This document shows positions 10,846 through 21,307 of a stretch of 64,000 nt of DNA, piece after piece. The stretch's first letter is position 1, and each line of letters begins with the position of its first letter. Below the pieces are notes generated by a model that saw nothing but the letters and a program-made list of their open reading frames with translations, ran no database searches and was not told the origin of the DNA. Origin of the DNA: Meconema thalassinum (taxonomy: Eukaryota > Arthropoda > Insecta > Orthoptera > Tettigoniidae); contig OX336393.1 of NCBI GenBank assembly GCA_946902985.2, positions 128,554,533-128,618,532 on the forward strand. The letters run 5' to 3'. The translations under genes and the position numbers were made by a program.

Positions 10846-11883
10846 TACGAGGATACTTTTGGCGAGGAGCAAAGTGGATTTTGGAAAGAGAGGTCGTGCT
10901 GTGATAATTATTTCACGCTAAAAAATTTAATTGAATAACTCAGAGAATTTAATATTGTAGCACATCTAGCCTTCATTGACTTTGTAAAAGCCTTTAATAG
11001 AACTGACACAAATTAGCTTTTAGAAATTCTGGTCAAGGACAATGTATCCGATCAACTCATTAATGCAATTTATAATGTATACAGCCTCAAAGAAATTGCT
11101 ATCAAAACAGAAGCTGGACTTTCTTCATGGACTTCTATAAACCAAGGAGTGCGACAGGTCTGTGGTCTCTCCCCTCTTCTTTTCATTATCTACATGAATC
11201 ACATTCTAATACTGAGGAGACAAGGCCATCATGCTGGAGTTACCTTAAATCAGAATTTTCTTCTTGATTCACTACTCTTTGCAGATGACCAAGTCATTGT
11301 TGCTAAAACTGATCTCTAACATGCAATAATTAATCTACAAAATATTGTTTCCAAATTGGGAGTGCAAATCACAACACATAAAACCAAAGTAATGGCATTC
11401 TTTCGCAATGAACCAATTCAGAGTAAAATCTGTGTAGAAAACATCACAATTGATCGGGTCAACTCTTTTAACTATCTTGTTACAACTTATCATTCCTGGA
11501 TGACCCTCGGTATGCCTTCCTTTGAAGGGGAAGTAAAGCCGGCGGGCCCATGTCATAGATTTATGGCATGTAAAGGAACCTTCCACTAACTAAACTTGTG
11601 TGAAGCAAAATTTTTAGATCTGAACGTATGTCTACGACTTTCGTCATAGTTATTGTATTTGGCCCGTATTGAAGTCTACAATTACTAAATAATGATCTGA
11701 AGTTCCCACGTTCATCACCAGGCGCTGGTTGCGATGGCATCCAGTTGTAGCCAAGTTCACAGCTAGGTGTCGTGAACGGTAACATTTTGGCAGGGAAAGT
11801 AGGAACTACTTGAAATTATCGTCTGCAATCCTTACTTGAATTAAAAACAGACAACACACACTAATACAGTCATCACAATTAAC

Positions 11884-13303
11884 TTCTATGCCCAAGATAG
11901 CGGGTTCAAACCCGGCCGAAGCCGTCGGATATTTTAAGAGCGTTAAAAATCCCTCAGTATGCCATTCTTCGGAGGGGAAGTAAAGCCGGCGGTCCCATGT
12001 CATAGATTTATGGCATGTTAAAGAACTTTCCACTAATTACACCTGTGTGAAACTAAGTTGTATAGGTTAAGAATGTAAACAACCCTCTTAGGTTGCTACG
12101 TTCGTTGCCAGAGCAGACTGCGGTGGCGTCTAGTAGCTAAGTTCTGAACTAGGCCTAGTAGTCGTTGACGGAGGCGTTTGGCGGCCAAAGTAGGAACTAT
12201 TTGAAAAATTGAAAGTTGCAGTCCTTACTTGGATTTAAAAAACCCGATACACACACTAATACAGTCATCACTAGGGTTCGCAAGGTTAAGACCTAAAGAA
12301 ATACAAAATATGCAAGCAAATATGCCCTAAAAAGTAGCTAAATATGACCTAAAAGCTATAAAATATGACCTAAAAGCTATAAAATATGACCTAAAAAACT
12401 ATGAAATATGACATGAATTTTTGGGATAGGTAGATTATCACTAACATAGCCTACAGTAAACGTCTCAAGTGCTAAAACAATTTTCCAGTGTATTGGACAC
12501 GTGATATTTTGCTTTTTCAAGTGACTTTTTTAATGAGCTATGTGTATTTGCAATGTATTTTATGCCCATAAGTGTATATCTGGCTGATGAAGAACAACAG
12601 TATTGTTCGAAACATGTACCAGTACTAAACAGTGATAATAATATTACAAGTATTGAAAAGACGGAAATAAGATTAAGTTATTTAGTGGAATTTAAATTCA
12701 ATACGGACCATTGTGGATAAAAACAATTTCCTTGTTTGCTAATTGTTTCTGAGCTAAATATATCTACTGGAGTGACATCCTGTTGAAAGGCGGAAGCACA
12801 CTATCGTCATGTTCCGTGACCTCATGTGTATAGTATCGCAATCCAACTTGTCCAGAAAGATGTGCTAAAAAAAACGTCTGTAGAGGTGCGCCTTCTCGGA
12901 ATCAGGTCTTCTAAACCCGATTAGCTGCTTGTTCCGGGAAAAGAAAGAAAAATATATCTACTACACTATTTGGAAATCCTGTGTTTGAAACTCGACACAG
13001 ATAACACGTACCTTGTTAATGAGGCCTCAATTTAAATAAAATGCTGAAATTATAACCAAATATAACCTTATATCACTAAAATATGACCAAAACAGTAAAA
13101 ATGGCCGAAATATGCATTTATAGGAAACATCAAATTGCTTTAAACGTGGTCAGGGACCCGTCATTCAAACTTATTTTTCAGATTTCGGGTGAAATGAGCT
13201 CAGGAAAAAAATATGACTTTTCCTTAACATCCGAACCTTAGTTATCAGACAGATTCTACACACCGCGTTGTCGCAGCCCCTAAACTAAGGAACCAACCAA
13301 CCA
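11884..13303 (+). mobile_element. S2 SINE (inner copy of nest)
   Basis: Inserted into the outer S2 with a 9-bp duplication ACAATTAAC (11875-11883 and 13304-13312). It starts inside the tRNA head (CTTCTATGCCC), keeps box B GGGTTCAAACCCGG, and is interrupted by an hAT-like element at 12272. Some 11 bp are missing at that junction, and about 26 bp including one hairpin arm are missing near 13261. Confidence 0.85.
12272..13240. mobile_element. hAT-like non-autonomous element
   Basis: Terminal repeats TAGGGTTCG (12272-12280) and CGAACCTTA (13232-13240) match at 8 of 9 positions. Both subterminal regions carry repeated AAATATGACC/AAATATGCCC motifs (about 12300-12415 and 13050-13225), as expected for transposase-binding sites. 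Two 20-bp direct units (AATATGACCTAAAAGCTAT) repeat near 12350-12390. No transposase coding is seen. The 8-bp flanks GTCATCAC/GTTATCAG agree at 6 of 8, but both also occur in the S2 consensus, so the duplication is uncertain. Confidence 0.65.
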
Positions 13304-13610
13304 ACAATTAACACCGGTTAACAGACAGATTCTACACACACCCAAAGAACACAGGGCTACATGACTGCGTTGTCGGAGCCCTTAAACTGAGGAACCAACC
13401 AACCATTCCTGGATGAAAAAGACAAGGCAGTGAAATTCTATTAAAATTACAGGAGTAACCAATCAAGTTTTCAAGCCATTTCAGGTACAACGACACACTA
13501 GACTGAAAGTATATCAAACTCTTGCTAGACCAGTTCCTGCATATGGAAGTGAGGCCTGGACCATCAGGAAGTCAGATGAAAAAAGACTAAAACCAGCAGA
13601 AATGAGATTC

Positions 13611-13667
13611 AAAGAAGGAAGCTTGTAGTTTAACGTGACCGTTAATCTCGCGATCATAAGCCACGGG
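13611..13667 (-). mobile_element. 57-bp solo 3' hairpin of S5
   Basis: Flanked by a 13-bp duplication AGAAATGAGATTC (13598-13610 and 13668-13680) in the LINE. In element orientation it is CC, then stem CGTGGC / GTCACG (one G-T wobble), then TTAAACTACAAGC and a short tail. It matches the 3' end of S5 at 53286-53318. The tRNA head and body are absent. Confidence 0.85.
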
Positions 13668-14111
13668 AGAAATGAGATTCATGAGACGAGCTTCTGATTA
13701 CTCCTCACTCGATCATCGGAGGAATGAAGACATCCTGCAAGAACTAGAAATCACCCCAGTTGTACACCATATACAACAGCATAGGGAAAAATGGAAATAA
13801 CATGTGGACAGGATGAGTTCTAGCCGAGTCCCTGAACAGATTCTTTCGTAAGCTCCAAGTGGTCGAAAGAACCTGGGAAGACCAAAGAAACGCTGTCTTG
13901 AGACCGTAACAGACCACTAGGTCTAATACGTGAAAGTTAATGATAATGATGACTATTTCCTCGCGTTGTACCCGGCATTGCTCCGGCGGTGTCTAATCTG
14001 CTACATAAAGGTACGTGTCACTTGCTATTAATTGAGTTTAGAACATATTCCTTGTCCCTAATGCAGCTCAAGTGGAAGATCAACTCATTCTAAACCCAGT
14101 ACAATAACATG

Positions 14112-14850
14112 TCTTGAGGAAAGAATTTACGATGAAAATCAAAGTAAAACAAAACTCTTGAAATTATCCTGGAAAATATCAGAAACCCCTACTGACATCG
14201 AATTGACACGTGACAAGCTAAAGGAAGTAGGAGACTTCTTCTAGTTGGGAAGAAAAGTGAGCAGTGATAGACGGAGCAAAGATAATAGAAAAAGTCGGTG
14301 TCACAGACAAAGAAAGTATTTCAACGGAGAAGAAATCTGTTGACATAAAATATAGATTTAGGTATTAGAGAGTAATTTTTGAAATCTTTTGTCTGGAGCG
14401 TGGTGCTCAATGGAAGTGAAACTTGGACTGTTGGTACAGTAGGAAAGAGGAGGATAGAAGCATTTTAAATGTGATGTTACAGGAGAATGAAGTGGATAGA
14501 ATAACAAATGAAGAGGTATTAAGACGAGTGGGAGAGAAGAGATGCTCCTGGCAAATGCTAACGAAAAGAAGCGATGGGTTGGTAGTCAAATACTAGGGCA
14601 CTTATCAATAGCAAATTTAGCTATGGATGGGAAGATGTTTGTTAGTTATTGTTGTTTTAAGGGGCGGAAATGTGAGGTCATCTGCCCCTGAAAGGAAGAT
14701 GCCCTATAAGGGTAGACCAAGGTTATGTTAAACAGATACCTTAAATGTAATGTGTGGTAGCTACTGTATGTGAAGACTTAACGATTAGCTGAGACAAGGA
14801 GAAATGGAAACTGCATCAAAATACATCTGAAGATAGAAAACTCAAACAGA
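14112..14850 (+). pseudogene. RTE-type LINE copy B, heavily decayed
   Basis: Parallels 3380-4079: AAGCTAAAGGAAGTAGGAGA, GGAGCGTGGTGCTCAATGG, GGAAGTGAAACTTGGACT and GTATTAAGACGAGTGGGAGA blocks in order. Many stops and indels. A 56-bp S8 hairpin interrupts it at 14638. Confidence 0.8.
14638..14693 (-). mobile_element. 56-bp solo 3' hairpin of S8
   Basis: Flanked by GGAAGATG (14630-14637 and 14694-14701). In element orientation: four bases, then stem AGGGGC / GCCCCT, then TAAAACAACAATAACTAAC. Nothing else of the element is present. Confidence 0.78.
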
Positions 14851-14869
14851 ATGTAACGTTTCAATATTC

Positions 14870-15790
14870 AGGTATATAAGCTAAATGTATTGTCTTTTGT
14901 ATCTCTTCAGTCGCTCAACACGATTGTGCCCAATGAATGATGATGATAGTTGTTGTTTTAAGGGGCCTAACATCTAGGTTATCGGCCCCTAATGGTTTGG
15001 GTGATCGTGAAGATGATGATGAAATGTTAACTATAACTAAAACTAACTACTAGCTTATATACTACCGGTACAAGAAGAAATGGAAAACAAAAGGAGAATA
15101 AGGCAAATAAAGGACAGGAGGAAAAGAAATGCCCTCAACCCTCGAAGAATGCAAATTGAGGGACTTGGAAGGAAGTGGAGCCATGAAAGGCAGATAGGAA
15201 AGTAAAAGAGGAGAGGGTCCGTCCCAGAGGTAATGGATAAAAGGGGGGAAACCGGACCCTGCTCAGGAATCCCTTTGGGTCGCCAACTCCTGAAGTCACC
15301 AGCCGTGAGCCCCTGAGGGTGTAGCAATATCCCGGGTGCACCAGAAGTGGTGGTGCTACATACACCCTGCCTCCTTGAGGGCCTTGAGCAGAAGGCAGGA
15401 GATAACAGGAAAAGAAAAAGAAGGCTAACCCCTCGCAGAAGGAGGGTATCAGAAAAGATGAGACAAGGGTCAATTAAGGCGGGAAAGGAAGAGACTCCTT
15501 AGGCCTCGGATACTCTAATACCGTCGGTGTCGGAAGAGAACAAGAGAGTTGATGAAGTGAGGTCGACAGGAAAGAAGACGGAGAGGAGCCCGGCACTAGT
15601 AAGTGGAAGCAATGACGGACTCAGCTGGGGCCACGTGGTCGCCAACCCATGTCCCACTAGATGTGAGCCCTTGGTGGGGGGAGGAAGGGGGGAGGGGGGC
15701 AATGAATGGGTGGGGTACAAGATGTGAGTATGTAAATACACTCCTGGAAAAAATTACCAGTATTAGTTAATGATCACTATTAATGGGACA
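14870..15790 (+). repeat. L repeat, occupied by S3
   Basis: The flanks at 14880-14939 and 15709-15760 together match the uninterrupted sequence at 38651-38790, including CTCAACACGATTGTGCCCAA and GTAAATACACTCCTGG. This gives the pre-insertion state of the S3 copy. Confidence 0.82.
14940..15699 (-). mobile_element. S3 retroposon, copy 1
   Basis: About 760 bp, duplicated target CAATGAATG (14931-14939 and 15700-15708). Element orientation is minus, because the (ATC)n tail and the stem-loop AGGGGCC/GGCCCCT with TTAAAACAACAA lie at the left end. The 5' end is G/C-rich (CCCCCC-type on the element strand). No tRNA head is evident. A reading frame of 112 codons at 15473-15138 (minus) recurs in copy 2, but has no recognised domain. 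Confidence 0.85.
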
Positions 15791-16050
15791 ATATAGGATT
15801 AAGCGATTCGACCCTCAAAATAATTAGCATCCACTAGAAAATTCTATTTGCAATGTTTACTTGCTGTACGGCGACACTCGACTGGTTTACTTTATTTATT
15901 TGGTAGTACATTGTGTTTTCTAAATTGTACACACGTGTATATAAACTATTACTTACAGTACGTAATTCATAAAACCTTTAACACAAAACAAACCTAACAT
16001 ATAATGAGATTCAATTGTGAATCACAAAACAAACAAAAAACCAATAACTG

Positions 16051-16538
16051 GCTGGTTGGTTCCTTAGTTTAGGGGCTGCGACAATGCGGTCATGTAGCCC
16101 CGTGTACTTTGGGTGTGTATAGAATTTGTTTCATAACCAGAGTTAGTTGTGATGGCTGTATTAGTGTGCGTTATCTGTAATTCAGGTAAGGACTGCAGAC
16201 AATCAATTTCAAGTAGTTCCTACTTTCTCTACCATATGCTACCGTCAACGAGACCTAGTTATGAATTTTGCTATTAGATGCCACCGCAACTGGCACCTGG
16301 CGACGAACGTTGGAACTCATAGTGTTAATCAAATCTAACCTAGAAATTTAGTTTCACACAATTGTAGTTAGTGGAAGGTTCTTTTACGTGCCATAAATCT
16401 ATAACATGGGCCCGCCGGCTTTATTTCCGCTCGGAAGGAAGGCATACTTAGGGATTGTTAACGCTCTTAAAAATCCGATGACTTCGGCCGGATTTGAACC
16501 CGCTATCTTGGGCATAGAAGCCCACTGAAGCCGTCTCT
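16051..16538 (-). mobile_element. S2 SINE
   Basis: Starts with GGTTGGTTCCTTAGTTTAGG (tail and hairpin, reverse strand) and ends in the tRNA-like head, with box B region GCCGGATTTGAACCCGC and a few head bases missing. Target duplication not found. Confidence 0.85.
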
Positions 16539-17823
16539 CAAGTACAGATGCGTGAAAATTTTTAGACTTAAATCAAAAATCTGTCACATATTTAATAAAA
16601 ATCATTTTATTTTATTTTTATTACCCTACTTAGTGATGCTTACTCCTCTACGAACTTACAACTTTTCTCCTAAGATATTGCGTCTGGGTATTTTCAAAAT
16701 TGGAGATTCTGAGGGATACCTGAGCTGGGTCATTTTTATTTTTTTTTATTTCCTTTGGAATGTACCATCTAAATTATGTGATTTCAATCCATTGCCCACG
16801 AATCTTTGAATAGCTCAAGATTCGACCATCAGTACTAAAAGACTTTAAAAACCTTTGCTCTAATTTCACACAAAAATTAGAATAAAGTTATTGAAATGGA
16901 ACGTGTGACATTCTGCATTAGCAAGGCTCCTATTTTAATGGGAATTATAAAAATAATTTTAGTCAGTTTCTTAAAAGAAAATGTAATTAAGACTATTCAT
17001 TGAACGTTTGAAATAATGTCAGCCTCTTGTAAATAATTTTACTGCATTAATTCATAAGAAAGTAAAAATGAAATGATGGAAAATGGCGTTCATTCTAATA
17101 ATTTGCACACCTCTGTACGTGGATACGTACTGTATGTTCCTGGCTGGCTAGTAACACCCCACCCACGCTCTATTACTAGTGTATTGTCCGGAATAATGCC
17201 TACCAATACGACTGCACTCTGAAAGTGAGCGAAAGCCACAGAGAAAAGGAAAAAGGGAAATCAACGGCTGTGAGCTCACTGGTTGCCCGTGGTTAACTTA
17301 TTGGTCCGCTAGGAGCGTGACGGGGCAGCTGGGATTTGCCGACGTCCCAGTGGGACAGATGGCAGGCAATATTGGGGGCAAAACGGGAAAACAGTCATGC
17401 ATAATAGTTATAGATGTGTGTGGTAAGCGGACAGACTCCAGTTCACCCGTGACTGGCTGTGGGGTGAAATGTTATACATTGACACACTGAGCAAGCAAGA
17501 TGAGGATTAATGATGTGCCGTGTCACAGCCATATTTCTTATTCCCCACAATATAGACATTTACTGCTGGATTATTATATAAAAGTGAAACTGCGAGATCA
17601 TACAAAGGATTTAAATTGAATTATCTTACTTCTCTAAGAAACACTTGTATCGATGGAGTGATGTAGACCAGGGGTTCTAAATGTTGGTGTACCACGAAAC
17701 CCTTATCTTTGGATATTAATATCGGTAAGTGGTTGTTGTTTTAATAGGTGGAACAGCAAGTTATTAAAATTTCTATATAGGCCTACATTTTATTATTATC
17801 ATTATTATTATTATTATTATTAT
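16539..17823. other. No gene; GC-richer island and possible hAT end
   Basis: 16539-17100 is AT-rich. 17140-17540 is clearly richer in G+C, with no sustained frame. At 17669, CAGGGGTTCTAAATGTTGG resembles an hAT terminal repeat, but no partner end was found. 17788-17823 is an (ATT)n tract. Confidence 0.45.
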
Positions 17824-18176
17824 CGACAGCGGTAGCTACGCTCGCTAACACGCAGAGCTAGGCCATGCTATCTGCAGACTCGGAAGACGTGGGTACGAGC
17901 CCCACCGTCGGCCGTCCTTGAAATTGTTTTCCGTTGTTTTGCTTTTTCAACTCCATGCAAATGCTGGGATGGTACCTTCTGATAGGTCACGGCCGCTTCC
18001 TTCCACATCCTTAGACAGTTTCATTCATCTTCATTTATTTCACTTCCCATTAACTCCTCTCATGAGGTTGGCGTCAGGAAGGGCATCCGGCTGTTAAAAC
18101 CACCCGCCACATAGGCTTTTATCGCATCTCATTCCTGTTCCTGTTGTAAAAACGAGAATAATAAGGGGTAGACATA
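17824..18176 (+). mobile_element. S7 tRNA-SINE
   Basis: tRNA-like head at about 17824-17910, with box B GGGTACGAGCCCCACC, then a body with GCCGTCCTTGAAATTG and ATGCAAATGCTGGGATGG, ending AATAATAAGGGGTAGAC before an (ATT)n tract. A minus-strand copy is at 31972-32342. Confidence 0.78.
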
Positions 18177-18239
18177 CATTATTATTAATTTTATTAATAA
18201 TAATAATAATACTATTACCTGAAGACAGAAGGAGTTGTA

Positions 18240-18635
18240 GCCCCACTGAGAATAAGGTGAATACAGTTTTATGGACACTTGGTGAGGATGAAAAGTGCCA
18301 GATTGGCGATGGGGATTTTTGAATTCTTCAGGAAGAGGAAGACGGAGCCGAAATGGTAACGGAAAGTGAGATTGGACTTGGATCGGATGGGGGTGAAGGA
18401 AGAAGACATAATGAACAGAGAGCGATTTAGACGAATAGTTAAGGAGTTTACAGGTTTCCAGGAGACAGTGGAGTTGTCAGTGAGGAAAGGAAGATCTTCC
18501 ACGGAGGAACAGAAGAAGTACGTGGCAGAGAGGATGAAGAGATATTGGCAGAGAGTGAAGATAACAAATAATGTAATAACTGTCACGTGATCCATAGTTG
18601 GTCGTAACGAATAAATAGAAATATTATTATTATTA
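18240..18635 (+). pseudogene. LINE C-terminal end with (ATT)n-rich tail
   Basis: Encodes a C-terminal LINE segment: QFYGHLVRMKSARLAMGIFEFF, then RFRRIVKEFTGFQETVEL and a basic end. It parallels the minus-strand LINE tail at 33177-33757. The 3' sequence ATAGTTGGTCGTAACGAATA also resembles that copy's end. Confidence 0.65.
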
Positions 18636-18682
18636 TAGGAGGTAGTAGGAATATGGAATTTGGTGTCAATATGGAATTCATA

Positions 18683-20166
18683 CGAGGCACGTCCAGAAAG
18701 TAAGTTCCGTTTGGTAATAAAATTAAATTGTGTACAAACACAGAAAAATTATTTATTACACAACATTCTACACCTCTTAAACTAATTTTCCACATAACTG
18801 CCGAACTTTTGCAGGCATTTGTCATAGCGTGGCACAAGTTTTTGGATACCTTCTTCATAGAAGTTTGCCGCCTTTGTCTTCAACCAGTTGGAAACATCTT
18901 CTTTCAGCTCGTCGTCATTTTTGAGGTGTTGACCGCCAAGGAAAGACTTGAGATGTGTGAACAGATGAAAGTCGCTAGGAGCGAGGTCAGGAATGTACGG
19001 AGTGTGGTCAAACACGTCCCAGCCAAATCCCTGTAGGAGGTTTTTCGTCACATTTGCAGTGTGTGGTCGTGCGTTGTCGCGAAGAAAAACAACACCTTTT
19101 GACAGCAACCCTCGGCGCTTATTCTGTATTGCGCGGCGCCATTTCCTAAGTGTCTCGCAGTAAACATCTGCGTTGATTGTTTGACCACGCGGTAAGAAAT
19201 CAATGAGTAAGATGTCTTTCCAGTCCCAGAACACTGTGCACATCATTTTCCGAGGTGTCAAGATTTGTTTCGGCTGAACCTTTGCTGGGGATGAAGTGTG
19301 CCTCCATTCCATTGATTGCCGCTTACTTTCAGGGGTGTCGTAAGAAACCCAAGTTTCATCTCCTTTGACTATCTGTGTCAGAAATTCTTCGCCGCATTCA
19401 TTGTAACGGGTCAAAAACTGAAGTGCACTACCCATCCGTTTTGTTTTGTGTTGCTCCGTAAGAATCTTTGGTACCCAACATCGGCAAAGTTTACGAAAGT
19501 TCAGTTTTTCGGTAACAATTTCATGAATTAGTGATCGTGAGATTTGGGGAAATTCCATAGCGAGAGCTCTAATTGTAAACCTGCGGTTTTCCCGGATCTT
19601 GTCATCAATCGCGTGAACCAGTTCTTCTGTAACCAAAGATGGACGCGCACTTCACTACGTCCTTAATTGAACTGTCGGACCCATCTTCTCACCATTGAAT
19701 CACTCATCGCATTTTGTCCATACACTTCGCAAATTTGCCGATAAATTTCAATTGGTTTCACTTTCCTAGCATTCAGAAAACGAATCACAGATCTGATTTC
19801 ACAAGCAGCGGGATTTTCAATCAACGCCGACATTGTACGAGTAAACATGCACAACAACGCGTACGTGGCTGACAGCGCTCTCCAAATGGCGCACGTTTCT
19901 TCTCCTTGATACAGAGCGTCTACCGCGCATATGCGGAACTGCGCTGCAGCGGAACGTACAACTAGTTGAAGACACAGGCGGCACACGCCTATGAAGAAGA
20001 TATACAAAAACTCGTGCCACGCTACGACAAATGCCTGCAACATTTCGGCAGTTATGTGGAAAAGTAGTTTAAGGGTTGTAGAATTTTGTGCAATAAATCA
20101 TTTTTCTGTATCTGTACACAATTTAATGTTATTACCAAACGGAACTTACTTTCTGGACGTACTTCG
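18683..20166 (-). mobile_element. mariner element with two 3'-type ends
   Basis: Bounded by TA (18681-18682; 20167-20168). Outer repeats share GTCCAGAAAGTAAGTTCCGT. The inverted similarity runs about 200 bp inward at both ends (18683-18890 and 19965-20166), so the end upstream of the gene is an inverted copy of the downstream end, including the last transposase codons. Normal mariner terminal repeats are near 30 bp. Confidence 0.8.
18779..19848 (-). pseudogene. mariner transposase (D,D34D), broken
   Basis: The likely start is the ATG at 19848 (MFTRTMSAL). The N-terminal DNA-binding helices follow (EIRSVIRFLNARKVKPIEIY, SDSMVRRWVRQFN). A stop after RQFN (19663) and a small deletion before RPSLVTEEL break the frame. 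The 284-codon remainder keeps the catalytic set: GDETWV, RDNARPH and PDLAPSDFHLF, with 34 residues between the second and third Asp. Function would be cut-and-paste at TA. One repairable region separates two otherwise open frames, so decay is fairly recent. Confidence 0.88.
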
Positions 20167-20829
20167 TATTTAGCAATTATGGCAGGCTGTTCCAGTTGAG
20201 CTGCTCGCCAGTGAGCAGTGGAGTACTCACCGCCTTGCGTGAGTAAACCTGCAACATGCAATACAGCTCTGCTGTGGGGGCTGCCATCACTGCACGGTGG
20301 ATACATCAAGACTGACAGGAAGCGAATGGACTTGTGCTATGACCTTCGCCCAGTGACGTATTAGCTATCATCCCCAGTCCCTCTCCAACCGTGCTCCGAG
20401 CATCACTGCTGAGTACTCGCGTGTACGCATACTCAAACTCGTGGATTTGCAAAAGCCTGGATTATGGAATTGGAGTGACGCCACTCGGAAGGCTGTTAAA
20501 CTAGAGCTGCTAGCGCTACAAGATTCTAGCTCGTGAATCTTGTACTTGCAGCGAGTGTGTCTTGGAGGAGAGATGTTTTAGCGTTCACTGTGCTACAAAC
20601 GTTTTTCCAGTTCGTGAAAACTTTTTCTGGTCTTCCCCGGGCGTTCAAGGTAAGCTATCTAGTGAGTACCAATTGAGTAACATATCTATGTACACCAATA
20701 GAGCAGACACAAGTTTTTACACCCAACTTGAGACAACAAATGAAAGCTTAAAATCAAGCATGGCGATGGTGGTAATATGGAATTTCAGAGTGGTGTTGAG
20801 CAGGATGGATCATATGAAGTCAATGGATT

Positions 20830-21307
20830 CAAAGAGCCAACATCGGGCAGAATGAAATCGTTTCACCCTTCCATATCTCCCCTGTTCCAACTAGCCAGAC
20901 GACCGTATCTAGAAGGGGTAGATAATCTGGATCTGCTTGTGTAATAACAGCCTCTCCGTACAAAAGGGAATTGGAGTCATCTCTAGGAAATAATTCTTCG
21001 AGATCCACAGGAAAGCCAACCAACAAACCAAAACCAAAATTGAAGTATTTTATAAAAGGAAGGAATATTAACCTACCAAAAGCCAAAAGAAACAAGAAAG
21101 TAACGGAATGCTCATGGTCTGAGAGCGAAGAAGATGTGTGCGTTGCAGACGACACAGATTTGGAGATGTGGAGTGTCTATTTAGTGGAGGAATCTTTTCC
21201 GATGAAAGGAGTGGTGAAACATGGATTTGTGTAGAGTGCAGTATGTGGGCACATGCAGAATGTGCAGATGTTGAACAGTAAGATCACGTGTGTGATTTCT
21301 GCAAATA
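20830..21307 (+). pseudogene. pogo-type transposase C-terminus with PHD-like finger
   Basis: VITASPYKRELESSLGNN (about 20935-20990) fits the Ser/Thr-Pro linker seen in pogo/Tigger-type proteins. A basic Lys-rich stretch and an acidic SESEEDVCVADD follow. After a frameshift near 21160 come ECLFSGG...ETWICVECSMWAHAEC...DHVCDFCK, a PHD-like zinc finger with one Cys replaced by Ser and an internal stop. Family assignment is from motif style only. Confidence 0.55.

Larger units (their letters stand above)
11504..13403 (+). mobile_element. S2 SINE (outer copy of nest), 5'-truncated
   Basis: Flanked by a perfect 13-bp duplication CATTCCTGGATGA (11491-11503 and 13404-13416) inside the LINE. Its own sequence is 11504-11883 and 13313-13403; the rest is the inner nest. 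It lacks the tRNA head and ends in the hairpin, TTAAAC and CCAA units. Confidence 0.88.
10846..13955 (+). pseudogene. LINE reverse transcriptase fragment, split by SINE nest
   Basis: RT blocks in shifted frames: FGEEQSGFWKERSC, LAFIDFVKAFNRTDTN, NQGVRQVCGLSPLLFIIYMN, the catalytic LLFADDQVIVAK, then THKTKVMAFF and DRVNSFNYL up to 11490. The gene resumes at 13404 after a 1.9-kb SINE nest, with YGSEAWTIRKSDEKR and a C-terminal GRKNLGRPKKRC-like basic stretch. Several stops occur (for example within IE*LREFN). RVRQ-C replaces the usual RQGC glycine. The endonuclease part is absent. It is not close in sequence to the RTE copies. Confidence 0.75.

Noticed and set aside
12264..13248. 8-bp target duplication GTCATCAC/GTTATCAG of the hAT-like element
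   Set aside because: Both octamers are ordinary parts of the S2 consensus, so the 6/8 match does not prove a duplication.
15135..15473. Conserved protein in S3
   Set aside because: The frame recurs in copy 2, but the copies are recent and share descent. It has no recognised domain, so it is noted within S3 rather than called a CDS.
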